Assembly: GCA_018340805.1 (NCBI GenBank)
Contig: JACMZG010001911.1
Span: 35,179,060-35,243,059, forward strand
Direction of reading: 5' to 3'
DNA: 64,000 nucleotides
Source of the DNA: Microvelia longipes
Taxonomy: Eukaryota; Arthropoda; Insecta; Hemiptera; Veliidae
In this document: positions 26,740-38,036 of the stretch, piece after piece
Layout: every line of letters begins with the position of its first letter
How positions within the stretch are numbered: the stretch's first letter is position 1
The notes under the pieces: model-generated
Databases searched by the model: none
The model's input: only the letters and a program-made list of their open reading frames with translations
Told to the model about the DNA's origin: nothing
Translations under genes and position numbers: made by a program

Positions 26740-26892
26740 AAGATACGCTGATATAATATTCTTATTTATATAAAACACGAGAATATTATTAAGATACGCT
26801 TATATAATATTCTTGTTTATATAAAACACGAGAATATTATTAAGATACGCTTATATAATATTCTTGTTTATATAAAACACGAGAATATTGTT
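26740..26892. repeat. Three tandem copies of a 51-bp unit
   Basis: Units begin with AAGATACGCT at 26740, 26791 and 26842 and are almost identical. Within each unit AATATTCT and AGAATATT form inverted arms, so each copy can form a hairpin. Confidence 0.95.
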
Positions 26893-28756
26893 AAGATATT
26901 GTTGTTGCCTCAGATTTAAATCATCTATACTTAAGGCATCTCTACTTTTTACATAGAATAGATAATTCAAAATAATTCATACATTTTAAAATAGTATAAT
27001 AATGTCAAAAAACAAACTTATAGTAAAAACAAGTACTATACTCTACTACTATAATTAACTTCTACTATATTCTGGTAAGTAAAGAATATAGTATAAACAA
27101 ATCTACAACAGCGGTTTCTTTTATTAAAATCGTATTTAAAATTTGAAGTGACTGTGCTTAGTTCGAGCTTAATTCACAAGAGTTCGACCAAGAAGTTAAA
27201 AAACAGTGGAAAGTGAATACACTTGCTTCGTGAACGAGCTTAATTCAAAGTACTGACGAAGTCAGTTTATTCTACTGACACATTCTATTTACTCGAGGTT
27301 GTTACAAATAAAATCAAAATATAAAACAGAATTTCAACTCTTTGATACATTACAAAAGTATTAAGTAATTAAAAATATATATTGCCTTGGACAATACTAC
27401 TATAAATACTTTTAGTATGAAATAAAATATCAAATTATTAAAACAAATAATCAATACAGATTACAATAAACAGTAAAAATTGCTCTTATTATATAAATCA
27501 AAAAAATATTAAATATTAAACAAAAAAAAGAAAATAGTAGACAGAGTTAGAAATAGGGAAAAGTATATTTTAATCAAACTAAAGGGGGATTAGGGGGGGA
27601 AAGCTCCCTTGGTTGTCACATCATGTCACTCACTGTCAAGCCAAACTAAATCGGGCATTGCGGCACCCCCTCCAGGGGGAGGGGGAATTGATCCGTGTCA
27701 GTCCAAGCTACAACGTTAATTATTTCGCATTTTCATCCAAAATACAATTTAAACCGAACAAAAACTTAACTGAGAAATCAATTATGCTATTAACGAATAT
27801 AGACACTCATGTAAAAAATAAATTGATGTATTTATTTTGTATGAAAAATTTTAAAATTATTTAAATCATTTTCTTTAGAAAAAAAATTATCAATAGAAAA
27901 TTAAAGCACTAAATTTTCATAATTCAATTAAAATTGCGTATAAAAAGTTAATGAAACCTTTGTTTACATCGATGTAAACAATATTTGATAAGCGTGTTAT
28001 CATTATTAAGTAATTAATAATTTAATAGAAGTTTATTCATTTTCATAAAAGATAATAAATTTAATAATGTTTAATTTGATTAAATAAATAAATACCTGCA
28101 AAGTAATTAGTAGTCGGCAGAAGAAATTGTATGGGTAACTGGCGAAGCATGTTGTAGTACGCGATAGAGAGAGAAAACTTAAGTCTTTAGATACACATAA
28201 CCTGGCCGAAGTCAGACGGCAGACTGATGATAGAATCGGCTGGTAGCGCTTGCTAGCGGCAGTTTGTTGAACTAATGTTTAAAAACCTCGGCTCTGCCCT
28301 TACCCCCCTATGTATATACTAAACTCCCTAATCTGACATTGTAGAGGGTATACTATTAACTCAACGAAACAAGTATACGCCAGGTAACAAGTACACACTC
28401 CCTCATTGTTCGATTTGACTGATTGACTGACATGATGCCTCCCTCACACACACATATACACTTACACCCACAAGCTAACACCCTTTCCTTTGTTTATCTG
28501 TTTCAAAACATAAACATGAAAAAGACTAAATAAATAAAAATTTTATTAACAGCTATAACTATGTACATATACAATTTAAATCTATGTTAGGAGTAAGGTA
28601 ACGAAAACTATGAGGCTTAAGCTGTTTATATATAATATGTATGGTTTACAGAGTTAAGGAACTCCCTCTCTGCAAAGGAAAGTCCATGCTTTTATTAGTG
28701 AGGTAGCCATATATTTATTGTATTGTATTGTTACATTTAATTTGTTTATCTAATAA
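26893..28756. other. Intron segment with a GC-richer patch and TGTCA cluster
   Basis: No gene is recognised. At 27585-27700 a G/C-rich patch contains three TGTCA motifs in about 26 bp. A weak CAG/GTATTT acceptor-donor fusion lies on the minus strand at 28096/28095. The 28130-28270 stretch is also less AT-rich. Confidence 0.35.
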
Positions 28757-28763
28757 AGGCATT

Positions 28764-28781
28764 TACACACACACATTTATA

Positions 28782-28863
<82 letters not shown>
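28764..28863. repeat. AC then AT microsatellite
   Basis: A short AC run is followed by about 85 bp of AT repeats interrupted by TTA/ATA phase shifts. A 22-bp hairpin (ACACTTCACA, GT, TGTGAAGTGT) follows at 28865-28886. Confidence 0.95.
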
Positions 28864-28865
<2 letters not shown>

Positions 28866-29136
28866 CACTTCACAGTTGTGAAGTGTAGAACCATTGCCGT
28901 AACATGCTCATATAACTTGTGTATGTGATACCATATCTTGCTGCAGTAAATCAGTCAAAGTTTGTCAAAAGAAAACTACACGATTTATTTACTAAGGCTC
29001 ATTCTGTTTTTAAATAGTTGCTATATATTATCATTAGATTATCTCTAAGTGCTTTATTCTATAATTAAAAATATACATGCTTTGCTAAGATAGAAAATTA
29101 GGTTTTAATAAAATTACTTCATTATTTATTATAATA

Positions 29137-29300
29137 CGACACACGGCTTAAATCAGTTGACAGAGTGGTAAAATAAAGCAAGGGAGCCAATGAGGTTAGT
29201 GCTGGATGTTCAACCACGCCCCCAATTTCAAATCAGGTCAACCTTATTGGTTCCTCAACACTATGTCCCCGCGCTGTCAACTGATTTTAGCCGTGTGTCG
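29137..29300. mobile_element. Hairpin MITE with about 30-bp terminal inverted repeats and TA duplication
   Basis: The left end CGACACACGGCTTAAATCAG is mirrored at the right end by CTGATTTTAGCCGTGTGTCG, and the match continues through TTGACAG. The element is flanked by TA on both sides (29135-29136 and 29301-29302). The inner parts also pair (GGAGCCAATGAGGTT with AACCTTATTGGTTCC), so most of its 164 bp folds into one hairpin. There is no coding capacity; it would be mobilised in trans by a TA-targeting transposase. The high arm identity suggests recent insertion. Confidence 0.88.
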
Positions 29301-29354
29301 TACTTTAAGTTGAATCAAAAGAACTGCACTAGAAAGAATATAGTTTCATAACAA

Positions 29355-29382
29355 AGGAATTCGTGAAATTTCACGAATTCCT
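29355..29382. repeat. Perfect 28-bp palindrome
   Basis: The sequence AGGAATTCGTGAAA is followed by its exact reverse complement, only about 55 bp from the right end of the MITE at 29137-29300. It could extrude as a cruciform or be a fold-back remnant. Confidence 0.85.
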
Positions 29383-30039
29383 ATTCGTGATTCCTATTCT
29401 AATTAGACATGAGATCAAAATACATGATGTTATACATTTTTCATTTAGATAATTTAAAATTAAATTATATCATTGAGTTAGCTTCGAAAATTGAGTAAGT
29501 AAATTTGTAAATCCAAATATTTTGATAAGAGATTTTTATCGCAAGTAAAGCCAACGTCTCAATTAATATTATGATTTAAGGCATAATCTTAGAGAACTTC
29601 TTATATTACAATTTAGCTAGAAATTTAACCTTACTCAAGGCATTCTGTTAAAGAGTCAAAAAAACATAAGAGGAAGTAAAAAAAATAGTCAATAGATTTA
29701 GATAATCTACCCTACTATCTTAGACAATAATTTTATAAACAATAGTTATCTGTTTATCATTAATTATACAAAAAAAAGACGAATTAATGTTATTGGTAAT
29801 GAAAGATAACTCTTTGTTATACATAAATATGTTGATACCTTTAAAATCCACTTCGCACTTGCTTAGATCACAAAAGTGTAATTTTTAAATCCAAACTTGG
29901 TTTTTTGACACTTTAAATCCCAATTGAAAGTAACCTAATTATTTTATAAAATAGATCTGAAGTATTTGAGTGCTATTCAAGGACATAGCTTAAGTTTGAG
30001 TGACACTTAGTCATATACTATGATTATATGAATAAGTCT

Positions 30040-30232
30040 CGTAGTATATTGTAGCCGCCTTCATGGTCGAGGTTAAAGGGTTAGAATTAATACCGACATT
30101 TAACACCATAGAGGTCTGAGGTTCGTATCTCAGGCTATCATCTAAGTTTACATAAATAATTATTCGGTTTAAATATCTCTGAAGAGCTGAAAGACTCTTT
30201 AATATAACAACAACACACACACACACACACAC

Positions 30233-30284
<52 letters not shown>

Positions 30285-30295
30285 TATATATATAA
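30040..30295 (+). mobile_element. tRNA-headed SINE with AC/AT microsatellite tail
   Basis: An A-box-like TGGTCGAGGTT (30064-30074) is followed 56 bp later by a B-box-like GGTTCGTATCT (30120-30130), matching RNA polymerase III internal promoter consensus at about 9 of 11 positions each. A body of about 80 bp follows, ending in ACAACAAC, then AC repeats and about 65 bp of AT repeats. Head, body and simple-repeat tail in that order are typical of tRNA-derived SINEs. Exact boundaries and the source tRNA are not determined. Confidence 0.6.
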
Positions 30296-30380
30296 TTGCG
30301 GCTCAAGTTAAGCTATTGACTATAACAACAATAAAAAAAATAGACAACAATATAAAAAAGTTACAAAAGATAAAAAAATA

Positions 30381-30426
30381 TAGGAAACAAAGGGCACTTA
30401 TATTATATGCGCCCTTTGTTTTCTAC
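30381..30426. repeat. Hairpin with 15-bp arms carrying AACAAAGG
   Basis: The arms TAGGAAACAAAGGGC and GCCCTTTGTTTTCTA pair with one mismatch around a loop of about 15 bases. The arms include AACAAAG/CTTTGTT, a Sox/TCF-like core. Whether it is a small fold-back or a binding-site pair is unknown. Confidence 0.6.
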
Positions 30427-31564
30427 GCACTGAGATGATTACGCTTGATCGTCTAAGAAAATGGAGTTAAAAATAATCATAATAGCAAAAATGTTTTTGA
30501 TTAAAAGGAAATATTGCGTATATTCTATAGACGATGACGACATTGAAAACTAAAGATTTATGGAAATCTTTAATACTTTATTGTATAAAAGACATAAATT
30601 ATGTAGCGTAAATAATGAAATATAAAAACGAAAATGACTTATGTGGTTTGTTATATCCTTTTTGAATTAAATGTAAAAATTGATTGTAAAAAAAAGCGGT
30701 GGAAGTTGTTTCTATAGAATAGTACGTGATATAGTGAGTCAAATAGTTGATCTATGTCCTTGCTAACAGTGGCAGCTGCCTCAGACAAAACGTCGAACTC
30801 TGAAAAAATGTCACACAGTCCGCCCAGATGTGCTGACATAACTCACTCATTCTGACACGGCCACGGCCCTCACATTAAAGATATTAATTACGAAAATTCC
30901 CTTTTTTTCCATGGCTGAGTTCTTTGAACCCCATATACTAAAGAGATAAATGGCCCAGTATATAACTATAAAATTCCCTCCTCCTTTCCTACCGATATCT
31001 TTTAACTGTTATTTATGTGATGTACTACCGATTAGACATCAAAAACAGTACATCTTTTAAAAACTTATACCCCCCTCTAATATAACAAAGTATAATCAAC
31101 AAAATAAATGCAATAAATTTTCTTTAAATCAGTCACACAAAACATCAAATTTATTTCTTTTTCTTTTGTTAAAAATAATACCGATTCACGTGATCCAAAT
31201 TTTTTTCTATACAAAATTATAACTTTTGTTAGCAAAGCTCAAAAATTTATTAGACAACATTAAAAATGAGAGCATCTTGAATAAAATAAACATTATTGTT
31301 TAATGGCTTGTAACTTTGCTACTAAGGTTCTTTAGATCTTTTTATGGGGGTTTGGATAAAATTATGAGCTCTTTTAAACAGAGAATTTTGCACACAAAAT
31401 TTACATTTGTAGGAAGGGATGCACGTTGCATTGCAAAGCTTGTTTGCAAAAATATTAAAGTAAATATATTTAGAGTCTAGGAGCCCTAACTCTACCAGAT
31501 TAGTAGTACTATACATAATTCAAATTAAATATATTAGAATATACAATCAAAATTAATAGTTCTA

Positions 31565-31836
31565 ATAAATGATATAGTAAATAGTTCTAATAAGCGAAAA
31601 AATAAAAGTTCCAATATAAAGAATAAATAGTTCCAAAAGTAAAGAAATAAATAGTAAGTAAAAAATAAATAGTCCAAAAAGTAAAGAAATAAATAGATCC
31701 AAAGTAAAAAGTAAAGAAATAAATAGATCCAATAAGTTAAAGAAATAAATAGATCAATAAGTAAAGAAATAAATAGATCCAAAAAGTAAAGAAATAAATA
31801 GTTCCAAAAAGTAAAGAAATAAATAGTTCCAAAAAA
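31565..31836. repeat. Degenerate tandem array, unit about 25 bp
   Basis: About ten imperfect copies of AGTAAAGAAATAAATAGTTC plus CAAAA, with indels between units. The Leu/Phe/Tyr-rich frame on the opposite strand is a reading of this array. Confidence 0.9.
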
Positions 31837-34011
31837 TACATAAAAACAAAACGATTTTAGTGAATTTTCATCAAAAAATGAGATGACATTTCATACCCTA
31901 AAAACCGAAAAAAATTGATAACATTTTTGATATCCAAATGCTATTTGCAAATACAGAATATTTAAGATATTACAATACATCTTTCAAACATTCGACATCA
32001 AAAGAATTGGCAAAATCTTGGTGATGGTGCCGTGCAGTGGCGCTATATAAACACGGACATCTTTCTGTAAAATAACACTTTTGTCAAGTTTTTACTGTAG
32101 TGAAAATAAAATTAATATTCCGGTTTCAGATCGATACAATTTTTCTACACATCATAAACCTGTTCCTTTCCTAAACAAAACTAATGACCTTTACGATAAG
32201 TTGAATATTTTAGTAACCTTTGTAAAATATTTCAAGTAATAAGTCAAGTCTTTACAAATGAACTATAATTACTAAGTGTCATACTCACGAATAAAGTGAC
32301 TTTTTATAAATAACTCAGTTCACATAAATAAAGAACGATATGTATAACAGAAATTCAAAATATCAAGAAGTCTTATGTTTTGAAATATGTCTACGCGATG
32401 ATTTAATTAATAAGATGTTTAAAAGTAAACTGTATAAGATCAATAAAATATCTTGACTTTAACACAAGATTTATTTAGTTAAAGGAAGGCTGGTAGAAGC
32501 CTTGTGTTTAGATGAGTTATGCTTTATTATATCTTTTAACTATTTAAAAAGATGACGAACAGTACACTAAGTATTTTTATGTTCTGTCTCGTGTATAGTT
32601 ATGTCATTTTATACTGTTTTTCACCCTCACACTCTTTAACGATTCTGGAGCGCACATAAACCCCCTCCCCCCTTAAAAACATTATATACCCCCTTAAAGT
32701 CCCTTTTAAAGTTTATACCAAAAAACGATGTATCGTCGGAAAGAAACTGACTGAAATATGGCACCCCAAGTAATACATTCTAACTTTGGCCCGTAACCTT
32801 CATATCGCAAGACATTAACGGCACCCGAAAAACCTTGAGAGATTAATGCCTGTTTATTTGAAATTGAGAAGGAACACTCCCCACTAAATATAACTCTATG
32901 TAAATGCCACCACTCGACTATAAATTATCATTATTATATGTAAGGGAGGTTATATCAAAGTAAATCAAACTGATAAGCAACCTAAGAAGGGATGCTTGGG
33001 AAATGGCCTTGTCTTTTAAATTAGTTTGTTGTATTATATTGTTATTACGTTTATTTTGAGATGGGTCTGTGAAAATGTTTTTCCATATCAGTTAAATTTA
33101 TTACTGTTATACGGGTTTTTCCTTAAGGGTTGATTAAAGGTATAAAATAGTAATTACAATAAATATATATGCAAGAAAGGATTAACTTTAGTCATAACTA
33201 GGGTGTCAGGCTACACTATCCTATTATATCATATTAATTGATCATTTTACTTTTTAATCTTTTGAATATAGAACAATTTATATCGTAACTAGCATTTTAC
33301 GTCAAACTATACAATTATATAGAAAGTAAGAAGAGATACTTGCTTTTCAAAATGAGATGAGTCAAATATATACAATAGACAGAGTGAATATTAGTCAGCA
33401 TGCCCTGGATGCTACCACAATATATTAACAAAATTAAGTTAATTTTGTTAACCAGTAATTATTATTATAATTATTCAATTATTTTGATCAACAACGATAA
33501 ATGAACATAAATCCACAATCAATGTGAGTGGTCAAAAATTTTTTTTTTATTTTGGTCATGGTCTTGTTCTCTTTAGTTAGATAAAAATATTATTATAAGA
33601 TATGGTTCAAATATATATCCAAAAGAAAATTATGTAATCTTATCTGGCTTGGCACTTTTCTCGTTTTAATTTTGCACAATTAACGTCTAACTTAATGTTT
33701 GGACTTAATTGTATGAACCCTGCCTTTATTTTAAGACCTAAATGTTGAAACAGAACTTAAATATCACGGAAGTAATATTAGAAAAGAAGTGCTGTCTTAT
33801 GTTATAATATTCTTCTTAGAACCGCAAAATCCGAGACAATATAACCGGCACTAATGACTGTGTCGGTACATTTTTAAATTCTCTACATTCGTACATCGCA
33901 ATTAGTCGTAGAAACTTGAAATTTATTAAAAGAAAATTTAGGTTGATAATTAGTTTGTAACTTACGTATAATTAGATTGAGACATTTCATTCGAACACAA
34001 CGTTTATTTAA
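31837..34011. other. Intron segment, no recognised feature
   Basis: AT-rich noncoding sequence. A C-rich patch occurs at 32635-32700 (CCCCCTCCCCCC wording). No credible coding frame or RNA gene. Confidence 0.4.
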
Positions 34012-34038
34012 CCACTTACCTGCAACAGAACAAACAAT
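34012..34038 (-). promoter_or_regulatory. Recursive-splicing ratchet point (strong candidate)
   Basis: The minus strand reads TTGTTTGTTCTGTTGCAG fused directly to GTAAGTGG; the junction is between 34020 and 34019. Both halves match splice consensus well, and the pyrimidine tract is T-rich with interspersed G. It lies 16.7 kb downstream, in the gene's direction, of the ratchet candidate at 50769. Confidence 0.7.
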
Positions 34039-37000
34039 GCATTACTTTTTTACATATTAAAAATTTGACTTGAATTTCCGATTTTTTTTTAACACGGGTT
34101 ATTCAGGTTTAAAAAGTAAAACGACGTGTACAGTTTTATTGACTAAATAAGTTGAAATAACTAAGGACAAGGAGAAGATAGTTGGAGTTAGTTTATAGGC
34201 AACATGAATGTAGTTTATAGGCAAGAAGTTGAATATATCTTTAATAAGAAGGCAAGTGAAGGAAAAGCTATGTAGAGGCCAGTAAAATGCCAACCATAAT
34301 ACCTTATCAAGTCAGAGCTAGCAGGCCAAGGGAAACTTAGTGGACTTGTTTATGGCTGTCCAGTGGGATGAATGTCCTCACGTTCAATAAAACCTTCTTA
34401 ATGGAAAAAATACCTTTTTCCAACATTTTCCCTTAAAAAAATATATGGCTTGTAAGGGGGTACCAGCTGTGAAAAGTGTCGACTGTCCGGAAGACTGGCA
34501 GAGTGACTCACAGAAAGTCGACTCCCCTTCTTCATCGATCGCAATCCTTCAAAAAATATAGCCGTTGAGGAGGGGGTTAGAGAAGCTATAATACGGCCCG
34601 AGCTACTGATTTATTGGGCTATAAAGTATTATAATTAAAGGGAGGGGTGTCACTCGGCTCGAGTCCCATATCTATAAATCTAAGGGTAGAAGGGAGCTTG
34701 AAGGAAGTAAATCAGGGTGGCTACTGACCCCCTTCCTCCTAAAGGATCTTCTCTCTGGACTCAAAAGGTTTGGTCCCTTTCCACATTATCATAGACTTAC
34801 ATGCATCTTATAGTACATCATTGCCTAAACCCTCGGTACAGAGTCTTGTCAGCTAACTGCATGCTCACTCTATTCCATAATTCTCTCCTTACAATGTATT
34901 ATATCACTAGAGAACAGTAGGTAAAGGGATCTCTAACCAACCTATATCCTCATTCTATACTCGCAACTCTCCGACCCTTTGGGTAAACAATAAAACTTAG
35001 CTCAGCATCCTTCTACTTATTAAACACATTCTTAACTTGCTAACTTACAATAATAAATTATGTAATCCCTTGTAATCAATTACCTTTCTCCTTCTATATA
35101 CAAGGGTGGGGTTTGGATCGCAAAGAGTTCCATACGTTTTTGCAACATCTTCCAACCTCTAAGACTATAAATAATAAAAAAAGAACCCGAGCCATCGATC
35201 CGGCCATTAAAGCAAAGTCCGTAGAGGTTTTAGCAAACACTACAAAGACCAACTAGCACGGCAAAAATAGAGAGATTTGTCATTTTATTGAAAACGACTT
35301 GGAACGAGTAAAAAAGAAAAACATTAATATAAATTGTAAGAAAATCACCGCAGTATTAATACAACAAGAAGTGTAATAAATTTCTTTCTTTTCTCTGTCT
35401 TTTTATTATATGTTAGACTATGATGGATCCTAAACCTTAGAAATCAAAAACTTATCTCTCATAATAAATTATCCAAACCTATACGTTTTTATTTACTTAT
35501 TTTTCTGATAAAGTATAAAAAAATATTTAAGATATTAAAAAAATACCAAAAATGATAGTTATAATACTATACTTATACACTAAACCACTTATGATAATGC
35601 TTATGATACTTACAATCCATCAAAATAAAAAATTATTTGATTCAATTATGTTAAATTATTTGATTTTCAAAACTTAGCTGATTCAATGTATCACGCAAGT
35701 TTTATGTGTCTATGGTCCCTTAAAATCAAAATTTATTCGATTATATTATGTTCAATTATTTGATATTTAAAACTTGAAATTCTCATAATATATTTCGATC
35801 TGGGTTGGGCATCACTCTTTTACATAAGAAGTTAACATACGATCCTTTTTGATGAATAGACGTTCAACTTCTCTGTTTAAATCATGAGACTAAAAACATG
35901 TTTATATCATAAATATGTCTAAAAACCATAAGATAATCTGATTCTTTATGGAACTTCTTTTCAAAAAAAGATTCCATAAAAACCCGAAATGATTGATTTA
36001 TTACGAACCAACTGGCTTTTAAAGTAACAAAAAAAACTTTAATTTTTATCTTTTTAATATAAAAAGTGATACTAAAAAGAAAATGACGTCATCAGTATGT
36101 TTATGACTGGGATTAAATGTTTTTTTGATCAGTTTTAATTCTTGTGTTGTTGTTTATGGGTTTTGTCTCCCTCGGTTGTATTGGATTGTGATACGGGATC
36201 AGGTATTAGAAGGGAGCAGTGATGTAGTAGTGACAGACACTGGTCAGTAAATCAATTGGGATCCCCTCTAAAGTCTTTACTTATACTAACTTAGTTCTCC
36301 CTCTCTGTTTATGTTGCTGTAAGCCTGTAGTTTATGTCTACAATTAAACCTTATCTTTTCCCTTACTTCTTATATGACTAATTAAAGTTTTTACTGCCTT
36401 CTTTTAGGGAGAGACTATCCTCTTTTTGTATAAAAAATTCCATGAACCTTGACCGTCCAGCAATGTCGTTCTTATCTTATAAAATACTTTAAATAAAGAG
36501 AAGACTTATAGCGTCGGGCTTTTCCCTCTAAAACTTTATTACTTCTAATCCATGTAAATTTTCAACTTCCATTTCTTTTCAATAAATTAAAAAAGTCTTA
36601 AAACAAATTAATTCTGCCATCTGCCCACGATTCGGGTTTTAAGTATTTCTACATTAATTTTTGACCACCAACATCGCTCATAATACACCTGCTTTTGATC
36701 AAATCACAATTTTTATGAAACCAATTAAAAATTAATTCTTTAATAAACCTATTAACAGAAATTAATGCTGAAACAGGAATTTATGAAATTGCTATTGTCG
36801 TTGAATTAAAAACAGATGGTTCGCATAAAATATAAGTGAAAAATAAATAACAAACATAACAATTAAACATAACCTTTACAATGCAATAAAGGAAAAAATA
36901 ATTTCTTATTTCAGTAAAAATTTATTTAACTTGCATTTTTTCTTCATTATGTTAAAACTAAACATGTAAAATAATATTTCCTTATAAATTTATGTTTACT

Positions 37001-37346
37001 CCAGAAACAAGTAATGAACTCAAACTTAAAATATCTTACATGAAGAATTAAAAGAACTAAATAAATATTTTTTTATACGGGTTACATCTACATCAAGCTG
37101 TAAAGGAAACCATTTATTTTGTAAAATCATTAAAATGACATAAGTAAGCCAAAAAGAGAACCCGTATGAATATGGTTGAAATAAAATTCCAGTTATTAAT
37201 GGTAACAATAATCCACCAATACCCAAATATGGTCAATTTGTTGATATGAATTTTAAATTTATAAGTATAGTATTTAAAAGAAAAAAAGTTTCTAGCTTTT
37301 TCAACTTAACCAATAATAAGTTTTTTATATCTAGGCGCGTCATGTA
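34039..37346. other. Intron segment with a GC-richer island
   Basis: No gene is recognised. The 34430-35260 stretch is visibly less AT-rich and non-repetitive (for example GTCGACTGTCCGGAAGAC and CGAGCCATCGATCCGGCC wording), and is a candidate enhancer. From 35400 the sequence returns to AT-rich. Confidence 0.4.
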
Positions 37347-38036
37347 CAGGGTAGTCCAAAATTTCTCTCTCCTCATTTTTCTGGGGATGTACATAATGAG
37401 GGAACTCCATTATTTATTTAGGAATATTTTAGTATTGACCTTTAGTAGTAAAATCCGAACTTTTTTTATTGCCTATTTCTATTCTATAAACAATTTAATT
37501 ATAATTTTGCTCTTTTGTTTTTTTTATATTACTATTAGTTTCCCCGCTAGGAAGAGGCAAAACTGTAAAAAGGCACCAAAAATATTTCGTAGGAGGAAAA
37601 CTATTAGTGATGGATGAAAATGTTTAAATATGAACCAATATTTATTTTACTTAACAACATAAATCGCCAATAAAAAAAAATTAATTTATCAACTTTGATT
37701 TTTGGACACCCTTTTAAAACATAATATTTTGATAACAAATAAATGAAAAATCTATTTTTAACAGTATTTTCGGCACTCTTTTGGTTTTGCCAAAGAATGA
37801 AATCAAAGAGTAAATAGTAATTATAACACTGTAAACCAAAATATGCAATTAAAATATTGGTCTGATTTGAAATTTTAGTCAAATTGAAATTAGGGTCGTA
37901 GGACGCCATTGGGGCGCTGCGCTTTAATGGTCAATGCAAAAATATTTTTTATACACACCAATGGCATCCCAAGTTCAAAAAATATATCTTTTAGGGTTCA
38001 AAAATAATGAAGAGGGGAGTATTTTGTTCCACCCTG
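37347..38036. mobile_element. Degraded DNA transposon or long MITE with CAGGGT ends
   Basis: The left end CAGGGTAGTCCAAAATTTCT and the reverse complement of the right end, CAGGGTGGAACAAAATACTC, align imperfectly over about 35 bp (continuing as CTCCTCATTTTT versus CCTCTTCATTATTTTT). Both ends are bordered by TGTAC-like sequence, so TA is a plausible target. The 690-bp interior has short open frames on both strands (for example 37909-37604 minus) with no recognised transposase motif. Internal decay and an irregular right border make this moderate-confidence. Confidence 0.5.

Noticed and set aside
28081..28110. Ratchet point at 28096/28095 (TTTGCAG/GTATTT)
   Set aside because: The pyrimidine tract is weak and the donor is poor; kept out of the candidate list.
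31534..31782. Leu/Phe/Tyr-rich membrane-like small protein on the minus strand
   Set aside because: Translation of the AGTAAAGAAATAAATAG tandem array.
34021..34043. Short first coding exon ATGCATTGTTTGTTCTGTTGCAG ending at a good donor
   Set aside because: Its phase (two bases left over) does not fit the phase-1 entry of the acidic exon, and the same bases are better explained as the pyrimidine tract of a ratchet point.
37246..37909. Overlapping 100-125-codon frames as a transposase or membrane protein
   Set aside because: No catalytic motif can be seen, composition follows the AT-rich DNA, and the two frames overlap on opposite strands inside a probable non-autonomous element.
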